DNA from: Epiperipatus broadwayi
Lineage: Eukaryota > Onychophora > Udeonychophora > Euonychophora > Peripatidae
Reading direction: 5' to 3'
Assembly (NCBI GenBank): GCA_028023455.1
Contig: JAQFVV010012394.1
Span: 22,090,900-22,154,899 of the forward strand
Length of the DNA: 64,000 nucleotides
This document shows, piece by piece, positions 11,569-25,400 of this stretch. The position numbers were made by a program, and so were the translations under genes. The notes beneath the pieces are model-generated. The model saw only the letters and a program-made list of their open reading frames with translations. It did not search any database and was not told where the DNA came from. Positions within the stretch are counted from its first letter, which is position 1. Each line of letters starts with the position of its first letter.

Positions 11569-13476
11569 TTAATTAAACTCTTCTAAATAACGCAAATTTC
11601 TTCTTATTTCAGCACGTTTATTAAGCCAGTCGTAGATTTTCCAGTTACTATCTTGGAAGTCATTTTGTAAAAGGCGATAATATTGTCTTCCTTTAGCTCG
11701 TTCAAATAACCATTCCGACTTAGGATTCAATCTTTCACGAAAGGCATCTCTCGCTTGAGCTCTTGTAAAAATCCAATCAGCACTCACACTTGGTATTTTT
11801 GATTGCCGATTTTGAATTTCTTCATTATTAAACAATTGCGGTACAATTTTATTCTTTTGGCAAGCATCCTGTTTGTTAATATCATTATCAGGATGCCACC
11901 ATACATACTGACAAACTAGCCACGTAATTTCTTTTTGATTTGGGGACATTAAAAGATTTCTCATACTCTGCCAAAAATCTTTTCCTTTATAATTATCATT
12001 CTCTAATTTTTCACTTTTTAACCAGTTTTGAAAGTCGTTGCTATTATAAAGACGTTTTGATTCTTCTAAATAGTAAAACCACATTTTATTTCTTTTTATT
12101 TTTTCCAGAATTTTGTTACAATGATTCTGAATTTTATTCCAATATTTTTTTTCTTTTTTTTTCAATTTTATTACTTTATTAGAGTTTATTTCTTTGCGAT
12201 CACTTGTTTTTTCATTACTTCGAACAAACTTGCTATTTATTTTTTCATTTAACTGTGCCCATTTTTTCTCTAAAGTGTTTTCAATATGATTTAATTTTTC
12301 AGACACTTTTTTACTCAATGTTTTAACAGCTAATTCTTTTTTAATAAAAATATTTTTGGAAATATTTTTTATTTCATTCCAAGTTTGGTGTAAAATGCTG
12401 CTCAGTTTTAGAAAAGGAGCATCTACTACCCATTTTTCCATCATAGTAGGAATAGAAGAAAAAATATTTTTTGTAAAATTCAATTTTTTTACAAAACTTT
12501 GAGTTTTTGAAAGGTTAATGTGAGGAATTTTATCGATAACACTTTTTATATGGCTTAAATTAAATAAACTATTACATTCTAAAAGATTGCTTAAAGATGG
12601 ACAATTGCTTTGTTTTAAAGATGGTTCTTTAAATGATTTCAGCACTCTTCTTTGACAAAGTTTTCTTTTTTTATGCAAATTTTGCTGCATCAAGCGTAAA
12701 TGAGTCATTTCATTTCGCAAGTCATTGTTTTCTTGCTGCAACTGAACAATTCTGTCTTGTAAATTCTTAACTACAGAAGTTTTAACAGGTTTTTCTCCTT
12801 GAGAATCCAACCAATGATAAACAGGATATAAAGTACCTTTTTCTTTTTGATTTAATACATTACTATTTGGAAGCTGTTTTTTAATATTCATTCCATTTAC
12901 ATTTTTTTCAGGTGGTGGAGGTGGCAATAAAGGTAAAGATAATGGAACATCTACATCGGGGTTTTCTTGATATTTCTCTTTGTTTTTTACATTTTCTGTT
13001 GGTTTTTGTTCCGACTGAAAAAGGATAAATGCAGTCTTGTGAGATTCTGCTTTGTCATTCTCGTCGGTTTTTCCAAAATGTCCTCTTTCATTTTTCAGTT
13101 CCTCAGGATCAGACACAATGATGAGTTCATCATTTTGAGGAGATCTCTTAGAAAATGATCTTCCATTTCCTTCTTGTGTAATTTTGCTCAAATTATCAAT
13201 ATTCAGTTGGCGATCTTCTCCATCCTTGACACCAATGAAGCTTTCTTTCAATTGCAAATCTAATAATCTTTCTTGAAGATCTTTAAGAATTTCTAAGTGT
13301 TGAAGTTGTAAGGAAATTATATCTAATTTAGACTGGCGATTTTCTTGCTCCTGTTTAAGCATTTCCTTATAATCCAACTCTTTCATATCCGAAGATAAGA
13401 TATTTTTCAAATGTTTATTCATAACAAGTTGATCTTTGTACTTTTTCTGCCAGAATGTAATACTCTCTTCATGTAC
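11569..13476 (-). CDS. Host gene terminal coding exon 7
   Basis: 1908 bp, from acceptor TTTTTCAG to the TAA stop. The frame is open upstream of the first internal Met, so the exon starts at 13476 and adds 18 residues (VHEESITFWQKKYKDQLV). It holds the coiled coils, the VPLSLPLLPPPPPEK run, a Lys-rich middle and the C-terminal tryptophan/arginine repeats. No internal stop is present in 635 codons. Confidence 0.85.
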   Translation of the reverse strand, partial: VHEESITFWQKKYKDQLVMNKHLKNILSSDMKELDYKEMLKQEQENRQSKLDIISLQLQHLEILKDLQERLLDLQLKESFIGVKDGEDRQLNIDNLSKITQEGNGRSFSKRSPQNDELIIVSDPEELKNERGHFGKTDENDKAESHKTAFILFQSEQKPTENVKNKEKYQENPDVDVPLSLPLLPPPPPEKNVNGMNIKKQLPNSNVLNQKEKGTLYPVYHWLDSQGEKPVKTSVVKNLQDRIVQLQQENNDLRNEMTHLRLMQQNLHKKRKLCQRRVLKSFKEPSLKQSNCPSLSNLLECNSLFNLSHIKSVIDKIPHINLSKTQSFVKKLNFTKNIFSSIPTMMEKWVVDAPFLKLSSILHQTWNEIKNISKNIFIKKELAVKTLSKKVSEKLNHIENTLEKKWAQLNEKINSKFVRSNEKTSDRKEINSNKVIKLKKKEKKYWNKIQNHCNKILEKIKRNKMWFYYLEESKRLYNSNDFQNWLKSEKLENDNYKGKDFWQSMRNLLMSPNQKEITWLVCQYVWWHPDNDINKQDACQKNKIVPQLFNNEEIQNRQSKIPSVSADWIFTRAQARDAFRERLNPKSEWLFERAKGRQYYRLLQNDFQDSNWKIYDWLNKRAEIRRNLRYLEEFN

Positions 13477-16400
13477 CTGAAAAATATATATTAAAATAGT
13501 TTATAACTATTGATTTAATCCAGCATTTAATCTTAAACAATTGTGATTTAAAGTATAATTAATAAACAATAATGACAACAGAATTGGAAAACTGAATATA
13601 ATAAGGTGATAACAAGCAAAACAGATTAAAGGAAAACATTATTCTTCAGTTTTTGTTGCATTACTGATCAAATTAAATAAAAAATCAAAATTACTCCAAA
13701 TTCAACCAGACTTTGGATAGTCTGGTTGAATTTGGAGTAATTATGGTTATTTATTGACTAGTTTGGCTTTATGCTTTTAATATTTAAATTAAATGAAAGT
13801 ATTTTTTATATGTATTATTTTCTATTTTTTAACATTTGGTTATTTTGTATCAGACTTTTTGTATTCAAATTTAAAACCTGATAATCAAAACAACGTTAGC
13901 CATATTTCCATTATTTGAAATGAATTTTGCACACTGAGTTCAAATCCCTTCTAATTATTTTAAGTTCAGTAGAGACAATATACATGTACTTAAATATCAG
14001 ATTTTTGTGTTTTAAAAAAAACAATTTTTAATTCAACAATCAAGAGAAATTAAGTTTCTATCTTTTATTATTTTTTCATTCTATTTGAATTAACTGTAAA
14101 CATTTTTTTATGAGCTAGTCATGAAATACAATGAAAGCGTATTTCTAAAAAATATAATGACACTAAAAACTTACTGAAATAATATTAATATAATTTGAAA
14201 TTAGATCTGATAACATTGCTAGATTGGAAAAATAGTTGTACAATCCCGAAATATTGCATTGATATATTGAATTGGCATTGATCCCTAAATTCATGTATAA
14301 AATTTGAAGAAAATCCATTTGATGGAAATATAATTAAAAATCTGTTACAAGATTTTAGCCAAAGAAATAAACTGACAGAATTTCTTAAGTTAAAAGCATT
14401 TAAGAAAATAATAATTGCATGATTTAATTGCGTGGAAATTTATACAAAGTTTGAGCACTACAAACGACAGAACTGGTGTCATGATCCAGGAACTTTCATC
14501 TCCAGGGTCTGTCATTCAACACCAAACCACGCAAGATATGTGATGACATTGAAAATTATAGTAAGGACATAAGCTTGTGTTATATTAAACATAAAAATCC
14601 AATTGTCCAAAATGTAGAATTTATGTTGAATTTGTGACAAGATATTCTCTAGTGAATGAATTTATATTCATGCATATATTAAATACAAATATGAACAAAA
14701 CTTTTAACAAGAATATATAAAAAAAAATTCATACAAACATATATGTGTGTAAAAAAAAAAAAAAGAATTCAAAACAAATAATATATAAAATAATTAAATA
14801 AAAAAAAAAAGATAAAAATTCACATAATATTTCATCAAAGTTACTAAACTTCTTTGGAGGCAAAAAATAAATACTATTTTAGATACTTAAATAACTACAA
14901 TTTATAATTAATTGCTGAAAAAAGTTTAGAGATATTCAAGCTCCCAAGTAATAAAATAAGCAAAGCTGTTCTATTCATTTGACCAAACTAAGATTTTTTG
15001 ATTTTAAGCAAAAATTCAATCCAAAATATTTTAGCAAACTCAAGAATTGTTGAAATTTCATGTAATAATTTCCAAGAAATAAAACAAAAAAAAATTAACC
15101 AATCAACAAAATGAAGTTAATGTATCTAACTTGTCACTTGGATTCTCAACTATCATATGATCTCCTAAGAAAGTTAATATGATTATTTATTTCTTTGTTC
15201 AAGAAAATGAAACACAATATTTGTCATTTGGATGCTCAACTATCACATGACCTCCTAAGAAACTTAATATGATTATTTATTTCTTTGTTTAAGAAAATGA
15301 AACACAATAGCTTCTATTATTGTCCCAAAAAAAATCAGCCATCTCCCAATATATCTTTTTGTTATTATTTTTTTATTGATTTCTTTTTTTTTTTTTTTTG
15401 CTAATTTGCATAATATATAACAATATAAAGATTTTTCAATTGAGACAATATATCAAGAAAAAAAGGAACACAAAAATATTTTTAAATGATTACCAAGAAT
15501 TGAATATCTAAAATTCTGTAAAATGATATGAAAAAAGTTAATAATGATATAAGAAAATATGAATTAGCAAGAAAAACTAAAAAAGAAAATACAAGTTTCA
15601 AAAGCATAAAACAAGATCTTGGTATTGAAAAAAAAAGTTATTTTAGTGATAAAAAGAATATGAAATGCATGGAAGAATTCTATAAAAAATGATAAAATAA
15701 TAAAGAACAAAAAAAAACAAAACAAATTAACTACTATAATTACTTATTATATTGCCAAAATTGCAAACATTTTAAATAAAGAAGTGCGATATGTCTTGCA
15801 TTGGTGGTCGAGAGGTCAGCACGACTGCCTTGCACTAGCAGGCAGTTGCCCGGGTTGCGAGTTCGCGTGCCGGCTGATGCTATGACACTTAAAAAAAAAA
15901 GAAGTGAGATATGCAATTAAATTTATAAAGAAGGGGAAAACTCCAGATAATGATGGAATTATAATCAATATCTTAAAAGAATCAGGTGAAGAAATAGAAA
16001 AACTATTGGCAAAGCTATATCTCAAATGTCTAAATCAATAAAAATGTATCAGATTATTAAAAAAGTTGTAAAAAAGAAGGTAAATTAAAAAATACAGACC
16101 CTATTAGTTCTATATTGTACTGTCAAATTTACACAATCCATATTTTAAAGTAAGAAGAAAGGGGGTGGGAATGAGTAATAAAATTTTGTAAAATAATATA
16201 AGCAAGAGGAATTATAAAGAACTTTTAACTAGTAGATTTATTGATATTTCGCCCCCATGTTTAAACATGATTAAATAAATAGTATCTAATAAATAGATTT
16301 TTATATGAATAAGTTTTAAATGTTTAAAAAGAATAAAAAGATTTATTGTCTGTGAAGTATAATGTATGTTAGATAGGCTTAGAATAAAATGTAACAGATA

Positions 16401-19400
16401 TCGTGATTGTATTATATATATATGCGCACACAAACATGTATATATTTTCCTATTATTTAATTTTACTGCTTGAATTTTATTAGACTTTTTTTTCACTTTT
16501 CTTGGCTGGAAATTGATCAAGAAATCTTTATCTCTAGAGTCTATCATTATCATCAAATGATTTAAGGCTACTCTGCCTGATATATCATCAATTTCTCAAT
16601 ATTAGTGCCTTTATAATAGAGTACAAGCCCATTTTTCAAATCGATTATTTCTTCATTTTTTCTTCTAACTTCACAAAGTCCATTTTCTATTAGACAATAC
16701 TTCTTTCAATCCATATTCTTCCCTCATTCAAATGTGATCTGAAATTGTAGGTATCAAAACAAAAAGTCATCTTCAAATGGCAACCTAGGTTCACAATCAG
16801 GGAACTGGTTAGCATCCTCTACTTTTAGGTATCGACTGTGATTTTGGCTGATGATTTTACAGCATTTTGGGAATAAGGATCATAAATTCACTTTGTTAAG
16901 CTTTCTATTTTTAAAAAAATCATTGACACCCATATTCATTCTGCCTTCAGAAAATCTCAACTGATGTTACAGTTAAGAACTATCATGCACTTCAGAAGAC
17001 CAAGGGTTTGATTTTAAACTGAGGTAAAAAGTCAATAAATTCACCTTACTGACTGATGCATATTGGGAAATAGCTCATACAAACTCAATATGAATAATCA
17101 CATAATAATAACAGTTGCAATGATAAGAATGTTAATAGAGTGGACATGAGAAATTTGCTATGATTGGTTGTATTAAAGTCTCAAAGAGGAATCAGAGAGT
17201 CTCCTTCAAGTTAAAAGCAAACTACTTTCAGCAGCCAGCCTTCATTAGAGATCTGGAAATATTTTATTATTATTGTATGACAAATATCACCATTTTAAAT
17301 TAAAAAAATTCAAAACAAAAAACAAACTGTATTTGTAGTCAATATTGAAATGTATGTGATTGCAAATACATACATTAAATAAATCAAGTCTACTTACCCA
17401 ACACACAATTGTTTCAGTCTAATTCACTCTACATAATGAATAAAGAGACATAATGAATAAAGAGAGTGCTGCCTATACTTGATGTAAATTAGGAACTTAA
17501 AAAACCTATTAAGGACTTTACAAAAAATTAACTGTGGAATAATTATCTGAGAAGTGTCAGATTATTAGTCTTATAAATGGTACTGAAGTTTTAAAAGCCT
17601 TCAAGATACGCTCAGAGATGGATTCTGAACAAAGCTTATGTGTTTTACTCCTATGAATGTCAGAAGAACTTTGTAGCAGAAAATTATCTTCTACATTAGT
17701 TATTCAAATTTATAATATTTGATTATGCAATAATGTTAGCTTTGATTTGTCTCTGTGTTATCTATCATAAACATCAGTGTGAAAATTGTGAATAAACGTT
17801 ATCGTAAAATTATTCCACTGTATTGTGCTAAAGTAAAAAAAATAGAATAAGTTTTTCACTATCTGACTGGTCTTCAGAGACCCTCAGATATAGCAGAGTG
17901 GTGCAAATCGACTATAGACAGAGCAGTTCAAAAAATAATACTATAGAATACTGACATTCCATGATTCAAGAATTCAATATTAATAATGCTGATTCATAGA
18001 GGAGCTATGTAGAGCATGTAGAGTCTATATGTCCATAAGTGAAGTAGATGATGAATGACTTGAAAGTGTCTACACTCCTTTACTTTGCAAGACCAGACAT
18101 CATTCAACTTGCAAACAAACTAACAGACCCAAAACGTCCGGAGAAACTTTTATATAAGGAAAGTCATAGAAGTTTTAAACAGCTATTTTGCACTGAGAAT
18201 AAATAAATAGGTGGTGAAGCTGAGACTTAGAAACCAAAAGCAACTACCACATGAAACATACTTGAACTATGATCTTGCTTTAAGAAAGTTGTCAAAAGAT
18301 TGTGAGTTTAGACTGGAATTAAGTGACTTCTTATTGGAACAATTTTTGTATGGAATGATAGATGACATTTTCAGAAAGATACGTAAGCAATCCAAATTTA
18401 AACTATAAACTTGCAATGAATAAATGTCTCACTCAGGAGACTATACTGAGAAATGCCTCCAAATATGAATTGCCTCAACAATTACAGAAAATATCTTTGA
18501 CTAAAGAAAAATTAACAAGAAATCTACCGACTTCCAGAAGAGAGAAAAAAGAGCAGATATGCTATTGCTGTGGAAAGCCTGGACATTCAAAAGTTAATTG
18601 TAAGCATAAGGATAAAATATGTAGAAATTGTGACTTAAAAAGACTACCAAATAACAGAAAACCAGACTATAAATCTTGGGGAGAGATGGAGGATAGGAAG
18701 ACAAACATAAAAATCCTAAATGACAGTAAAGTAGATCACATATTACTTGCTGTGAAAATCTGAGGTAAACAAGTCACAACGGAAGTTGATAGTGGAGCAG
18801 GATTGTCATTGATTTCGTACCAAGAATGGATAAAATAAGTGAAAACCTTAAAAAGACTTTTAAAATAACAAAGACTGATGTGATGGCCACAGACATTAAT
18901 GGAAATAAAGTTGACATTTGAGGTAAAGTCATGGTCCCTCTAAGGCTAAATTCAAGGCAAAGTTTTCTTACAATGTATGTAGTAAATAAAGATTTTAGTC
19001 CGCTGCTGGAAAGAAACTGGTTTTATCTATTGGTGTTCATTAAAATGTTTTAAAAACAGTTCATGTAAAAACTCTTATGAAGAAACGATACCCCAAATTA
19101 TTTAAATCCAAATCTGCTGAATTAAGAACCAAACGAGTTAATGTTGAATTAATGAAAGATGCGCAACTGATTATATGTAAACCACCCAAAGTGGGAGACA
19201 GTAGAAAAAACAGTGAGCAAGTTGATCTATAAGAGAGTATTAACACCCACTGTTGACTCTGTTTGGGCCACACCTATAATCATAATTGCTAAACCTGATA
19301 GAAATTTATGTGGAGATTGTAAAATTATGTTAAACAAGCACTTAAACAAAGGTTCATATTCAGTCCCTAGCGTACAGTAAGTACTGGTATTACTACAAAA

Positions 19401-22400
19401 GGCCAACTATTTCACAAAAATAGATTTGAAAGATACTTTCCATCAGATACCAGTAACCAAAAAAACAGCAGAACTTTTAATTTTGACCACCCACAAGAGA
19501 CTCTACAAATATAATAAATTACCCTATGGTATCTCCATTGAGCCAAACATCTTCAAGGTAAAGATGGATATGCTCTTTAGAACTATAACCGGTATAGTCA
19601 CAACTGAAGCTGAGCTAGAAAAGTGGATAGACATTGTCTGTTCAAAATTGGAAAATGTGAAAGCCAAAGTAAATGCTAAAAATTGCATATGGTCTATAAA
19701 AAAAATAACATTTCTTGAACACATCATAAATGCTAATGGCCGAAATCCAGACCCAGACAAAGTAAAGCAATAAAAAATGCCAAGAAGCCTAAAAACATAA
19801 AAGAATTGCAGATGCTCCTCAGACTTTTAAACTTTTATGAGAACTTTATGAAAAAGAAATTCATATTGTTTATCACCCTTGTACCAACTTCTCAAAAAAA
19901 AAAAAACATTGGAATTGGACTAGTGAACATGACAAGGTTTTTAAAAATGCTAAGGACTTCTGAAAAAATTAACTAGTAATCTTAACAACAGATACATCTG
20001 AATAGAGTGTTGGAACTATTATATCTCATCCTTGCTATGGAAGAGAACATCCAATTGCTTATGCCTCCAGAGTGTTGACCTCTTCAGAGAAAAATTATAA
20101 CCAGATCAATAAAAAAGCTTTGGCCACTAATACAGTTACTCCAAGGTATCCCCCTGTTTTCTGACTCCCAATTAAATATAAAGATTTTGTTTGTTGACAC
20201 CTGCCGATTTTCTAGAGTGGAGGGAGAAATGGAATGTCTGCGATTACACATACATACATTAAATAAATCAAGTCTACTTACCTCAACACACACTAATTGT
20301 TTCAGTTTTAATTACTTCTTAATTCACTCTAGAAAACTAATAGAGTGCTGCCTATCTTAAAAACCTATTAAGTATTTTGCAAAAAAATTAACTGCATACT
20401 AATTAACTGGGAAGTGTCAGAATATTAGTCTTATAATGGTATTGATGTTATAAAGCCATAAGATATGCTTGGAGATAGATTCTGAACAAAACTTAAATGT
20501 TTTACTCTATACAAATGTCAGAAGAACTTTGTAGCAGAAAATACTCTCCTGGAATATTCAAATTTGTAGTATTTGTTATGCAGTAATGTTAGCTTTGATT
20601 TGACTGTGTGTTATCTATTAAAAACGTTAGTGTGAAAATTGTGAATAAACGTTATTGTAAAGTTATTCTTGTGTATTGTATTAAAGTAAAAAAAATCGAG
20701 AAGTTTTATCACTATTTGACTGGGCTTCAGAGACCCTCACACATAGCAGATATATTATAATAAAATATAAAAATTTCACAGTCTCTGATAACTGTTGCAG
20801 GTTCAGCAGAAACACTTTGGAAAATAAAATTAACGTTTAAAAAAATTAATGGTGTATATACATAAATGAATCTGATATACATATTAAAGCAATTTTAATT
20901 AGATGTACCTGCTCTGTAGGATGCTTCACGTGTAATTTTTCAAAAGTAAATGTTTTCTTTGTTTGTGCAATCCATTGCCGTCCAGCTCCTACAACAAAGT
21001 ATATTTAAATTAACTGAAATTCAAAATTAAACAATAATATCAATTTAAAATGGAAATGCACCCCATTTACTATCCAAAACAAATTATTATATTTATCTCA
21101 TGCTTTCATTTTTGAAGATCTTCAAACATGAGCAATAATAGACAAGATTATAACAGTAATATTGTTCAGTAGAAGATAATCATAAAATTAACACTCGAAG
21201 AAGCAACTCTAACAAATAACTTCAATATTTAACAGCATACAATGATTCATAATTTATCATATTAAGCTTTCACTTCATTTCTATTTGTAATTTGATTGCG
21301 ATATGTTTTTCACATCTAAGACACAAAATGGTTTTTTTTTTCTACAATTTAGACGTAGCTGAGTGCACTTTTGGCAAAATCCAGCAGAATCGTAGATCGC
21401 GTAGATTGATTAAGACTGTGGCTCTATTTTAACAGCGAGATGATTAGTCAAATTGGAAAATTTACATATTCCATTTGCTCAATAACTGGACACTGTTTTC
21501 TTTCTTATTAATTACATTCTTATGGTTGGCTATGAACCACACCTTAACCTTTCTTTTCCTGTTATTCCACTTCAGTTATTGAGCAAACAGAATATGTAAA
21601 TTTTCCAATTTGAATAAAGTGTCTAAATAACCATTTCATTGTTCAAATAGAGCAGCAGATTTAAGCAATCTACAAGAGCTATGATTCTGGTGGACCTCAT
21701 GGAAAGTGTGCTCAACTTTGCCTAAATTGGAAAAAGAAAAAATCTAATTCATGTGATAAACGAAAACCATTTGCAATCAAATTAACATAATAATTAAATA
21801 ACTTTAATTAAAAATAAGTGAGTAGCTTATACCCAAGAGTTAGTATAATGTTCGTATACTGGGAGTGATAGAATCAACCTGAAATCCATGAATCCAACTT
21901 TTTACCTTTTTTTTTTTGTTGATCTTAAAGTCAGCATTATAAAAATATATAATTATCTTTTTCAAATCCATCATTTTTCAAACTGTTGTTTTGGCACCTA
22001 TCAGTGCCAAAGCAATCCTAAAGCAATGTTTTGCCAAGTATTTTTTTTTTTAAACTCCAAAAACATTATTATTTGTCAAGCATTGATGGCCTAGTGGTTA
22101 GCATAGCTACTTAAAGCAGCTGGCCTGGAGTTCGCTTCCCAGTCAACGCATTTGACATATTTTTGTATTTTAATTGAATATATATATTCTCTCTCTTTGT
22201 TAATTAAATAACTTTTCCTTTTTGTTTAATTAGAAATTTCTTTAGAAAATAATTAGCTTTACCCAAACTTTTTTTTCCATTTTGCTAATCTTTAAAAAGA
22301 GAAGTTTTACAACTAAAATTAATGATTTTTATAATAAATTAATGATTAGATAATATTTATTTTAAAAATATATATCCAATCATTATAATTAACCTCAACT

Positions 22401-25400
22401 TCTTGAACATATGTAATTACTATAATAATCAACTATATATATATATAGTGTACTATAAATATATACACACACATATATATGGTTGAGAAATATTTCTAAT
22501 TATAATTATTTAAGTTGTACATAAAAAACAACAATAAAGTCATAATTTACATGCACATTATTTCAATGAATAATCATTAAAATATTCTTATTAATAATTT
22601 TTATACAATTCCACTTTGTTTTTAATTATCTTTATTTAGTTTCTCTGACATCTTAACAAATTATGGCTTGAAAATTAATTGCATACTGAATCTCATTTCA
22701 CTTGTATTTTCAATATATACACATATACAGCAAGATATAGTTCCACTTTTCAAATCAATTAATCCTTTATAAATTCTTTCAACTCCATAAAGTCCATCAA
22801 TGTACCAATTAATATTTAACAATTCTTTTAATTTGCGAAAATGTTTCATGACTTATGATTGTAGGTCATAAATTAGTTTTTATAAAATGGCAGTTTAGAT
22901 CCAAAACTTGGAGACTTTTTAGCATCTTTGATTACAACAGACACCTTGAATAAAATGATTTTACAGTAACAAAAAAATGAGGGGTATAATTATTTTTATA
23001 AATACAAATATAAAAACTGTAATTGATGACTTTATTTATTAGGGCAGTTTTATTAGTAATTGCTAATGAGACAATAATCAGCCATCTACACATGTTGCTG
23101 TTTTATCATATGACTTATTAGCTATATGATACTGTGTTGTAGAGTGTCAATAACTATTCGCTTTTAATAACATTTCATCATTATTCCAGTCTATATCAAA
23201 ATTTATTATTTATTAATTAAATTGAAAGATTGCAAACTTCTCGTGCTTATTATAATTATAATACTTATCTGATAGCCAATCAGATGTTATGATGGCCATC
23301 TGAATAGCGATCAAACCCTAAACACAAGACAAAGAATTTTTCAAGAAAAGGATGGTCCACCTCTTCTCTATTTGTCTTTCTACATATGTAAGCCAGTCTG
23401 AAGCATTTAGATTTGAAAGCGTGAAGCTTTAAATCACATTTAACTCACTGAGTCTAAATTACAAACATACAGTGCGAAATCCTACGATTTACTATGCAGT
23501 AGTTTTTAGATGTTATAAATTGCAGTAACGTATGTAAATAATATTTACTTTATAAAGCACAAGAGGTTTGCAGCCTTTCAATTTAATTTCAAACTGTCTG
23601 TGCTTTGTAGAATAAATATTATTTATATACATTACTGCAATTTATAACATCTAAAAACTACTGCATAGTAAAGCGTACGATTTCGCCCTGTATGTTTGTA
23701 ATTTAGACTCAGTGAGTTAAATGTGAAGTTATTTAAAGCTTCACGCTTTCAAACCTAAATGCTTCAGACTGGCTTAGATATATAGAAAGACAAGTAGAGA
23801 AGAGGATGGATCACCCATTTCTTGTAAAATTCTTTGTCTTGTGTTTATGGTTTGATCGCTATTCAGACAGCCATCATAACATCTGATTGGCTGTCAGATA
23901 AGTATTATAATTATAATAAGTGTGAGAGGTTTGCAGCCTTTCAATTTAATTTCAAACTGTCTGCACTTTATAAAATAAATATTATTTATTAATTTATTGA
24001 TTGATATCCTGACTGACTGCATTCGAGTACTCAACAAGTTGGTGCAGTCACCATCTTGAATCTGAATAGTGAATAAGTTTTTTAAAAAAAAATGTTAATA
24101 AGCTTGTGGATAGTAAAAATGTTGGTAGGTCAGTCAGTAATAACAGAATTCGATGAGAGTAATGAAAGTCATTGAGCATGGTATGCCACACAGTTGACAA
24201 ATTTCTTTTTATTAAACAGAATCAAAGATAATAAGAGAAAGATGGCTGCATTAATGTGTATGTTGGGACTAAAAGTCATTGACATTATAAGTAAGGGTTT
24301 TGATATAGCTATAGCAGAAGAAATAGGATGTGAAGAAATAATTAGCAAACTAAATGAACATTTTAACCCCAGACCTTCAAGACACATTGTCAGATTAGCA
24401 TTAAAAAACAGAAAGCAATGGAAGGGTGAATCAATAAAACAATATGGAATCGCATTAAAAGAACTGGCTAAATAGTGTGGATATGATGGCAATTATATAG
24501 ATATAATTCTGTTAGACCGATTAATCTGGGGCATGTCGGAGGACAGACTCTGACAAAACCTGCTTGCCAATGCAGAATTAAATTTCGAAGAAGCAATTAA
24601 AAAGGGACTGGCCCATGAACTCATCATGGAGCAGGCGGTGCTGTTCAGTAACAAAAATTACAGCAAAACAATGGTTTATAAGACAGAGTGTGAAACAGAT
24701 ATTAAAAAGTTTCTTTGCAAACAAAGGTTTTAGAAAAAAAATTAAGTGTTTTTGCTGAGGAAAACCAGGGCTCATCAAAAAAGGCTCCATTTAAAAATGA
24801 ACGATGCCATATCTGTAAGCGGAAAGGCCACCGAGCACGAATGTGTAGAGAATCATCAGAAAGTGATAGTCAAGAAAGACAAATCCAGGCACAAATGATA
24901 GCATTTATAAAATTAACTATGCATCAATCAAGGGGCAGAACAAGTTTACATTGCAGTTACAATTTGATGATATGGAAATTGACAATGGATCAGTAGTATC
25001 AATAATCTCGAAAAACTGTGGAAATATATTAGAGACCGTGCCAATGCTGAAAAGCATAAAACATCAATCAAAGGCAGTAGATGTAGGCAGCAACATAGTA
25101 GAAATAATAGGCACTGACATAGTATCAATAAAATACTGCAACAAAACAATGAGCTTACCAATATACATAGTATGAAAAAGTGTCGGTCCATTACTAGGAC
25201 GCGACTGATTCAAGCATATAGGGATAACATTACTGCGAGGGATAAGATCAATTCACAAGAATGACACCCCAAACACGAGACCGGAAAACAAAATAGTTTT
25301 ACTTCATGTCAACAAATGATTAAATTGCAAACAGAAAATAAGGATTTAAAAGAAACAGTGAATAGTTTTCAGATCCAATTACAATGCCAAAAACATTGTT

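Larger units (their letters stand above)
17351..20748 (+). mobile_element. Ty3-type LTR retrotransposon with both LTRs, internally deleted
   Basis: 5' LTR 17351-17895 and 3' LTR 20235-20748 flank a 2.3-kb interior. A TGG-starting primer-binding-like site (TGGTGCAAATCGAC) begins 3 bp after the 5' LTR, and a purine tract (GAGTGGAGGGAGAAA) precedes the 3' LTR. The interior keeps gag, protease, part of RT and the start of RNase H, and has no integrase. No clear 4-6-bp target duplication was seen. It lies in intron 6, antisense to the host gene. Confidence 0.85.

Noticed and set aside
24169-25191. Minus-strand frames of 107, 70 and 81 codons
   Set aside because: Antisense to gag and protease remnants with clear motifs on the plus strand.
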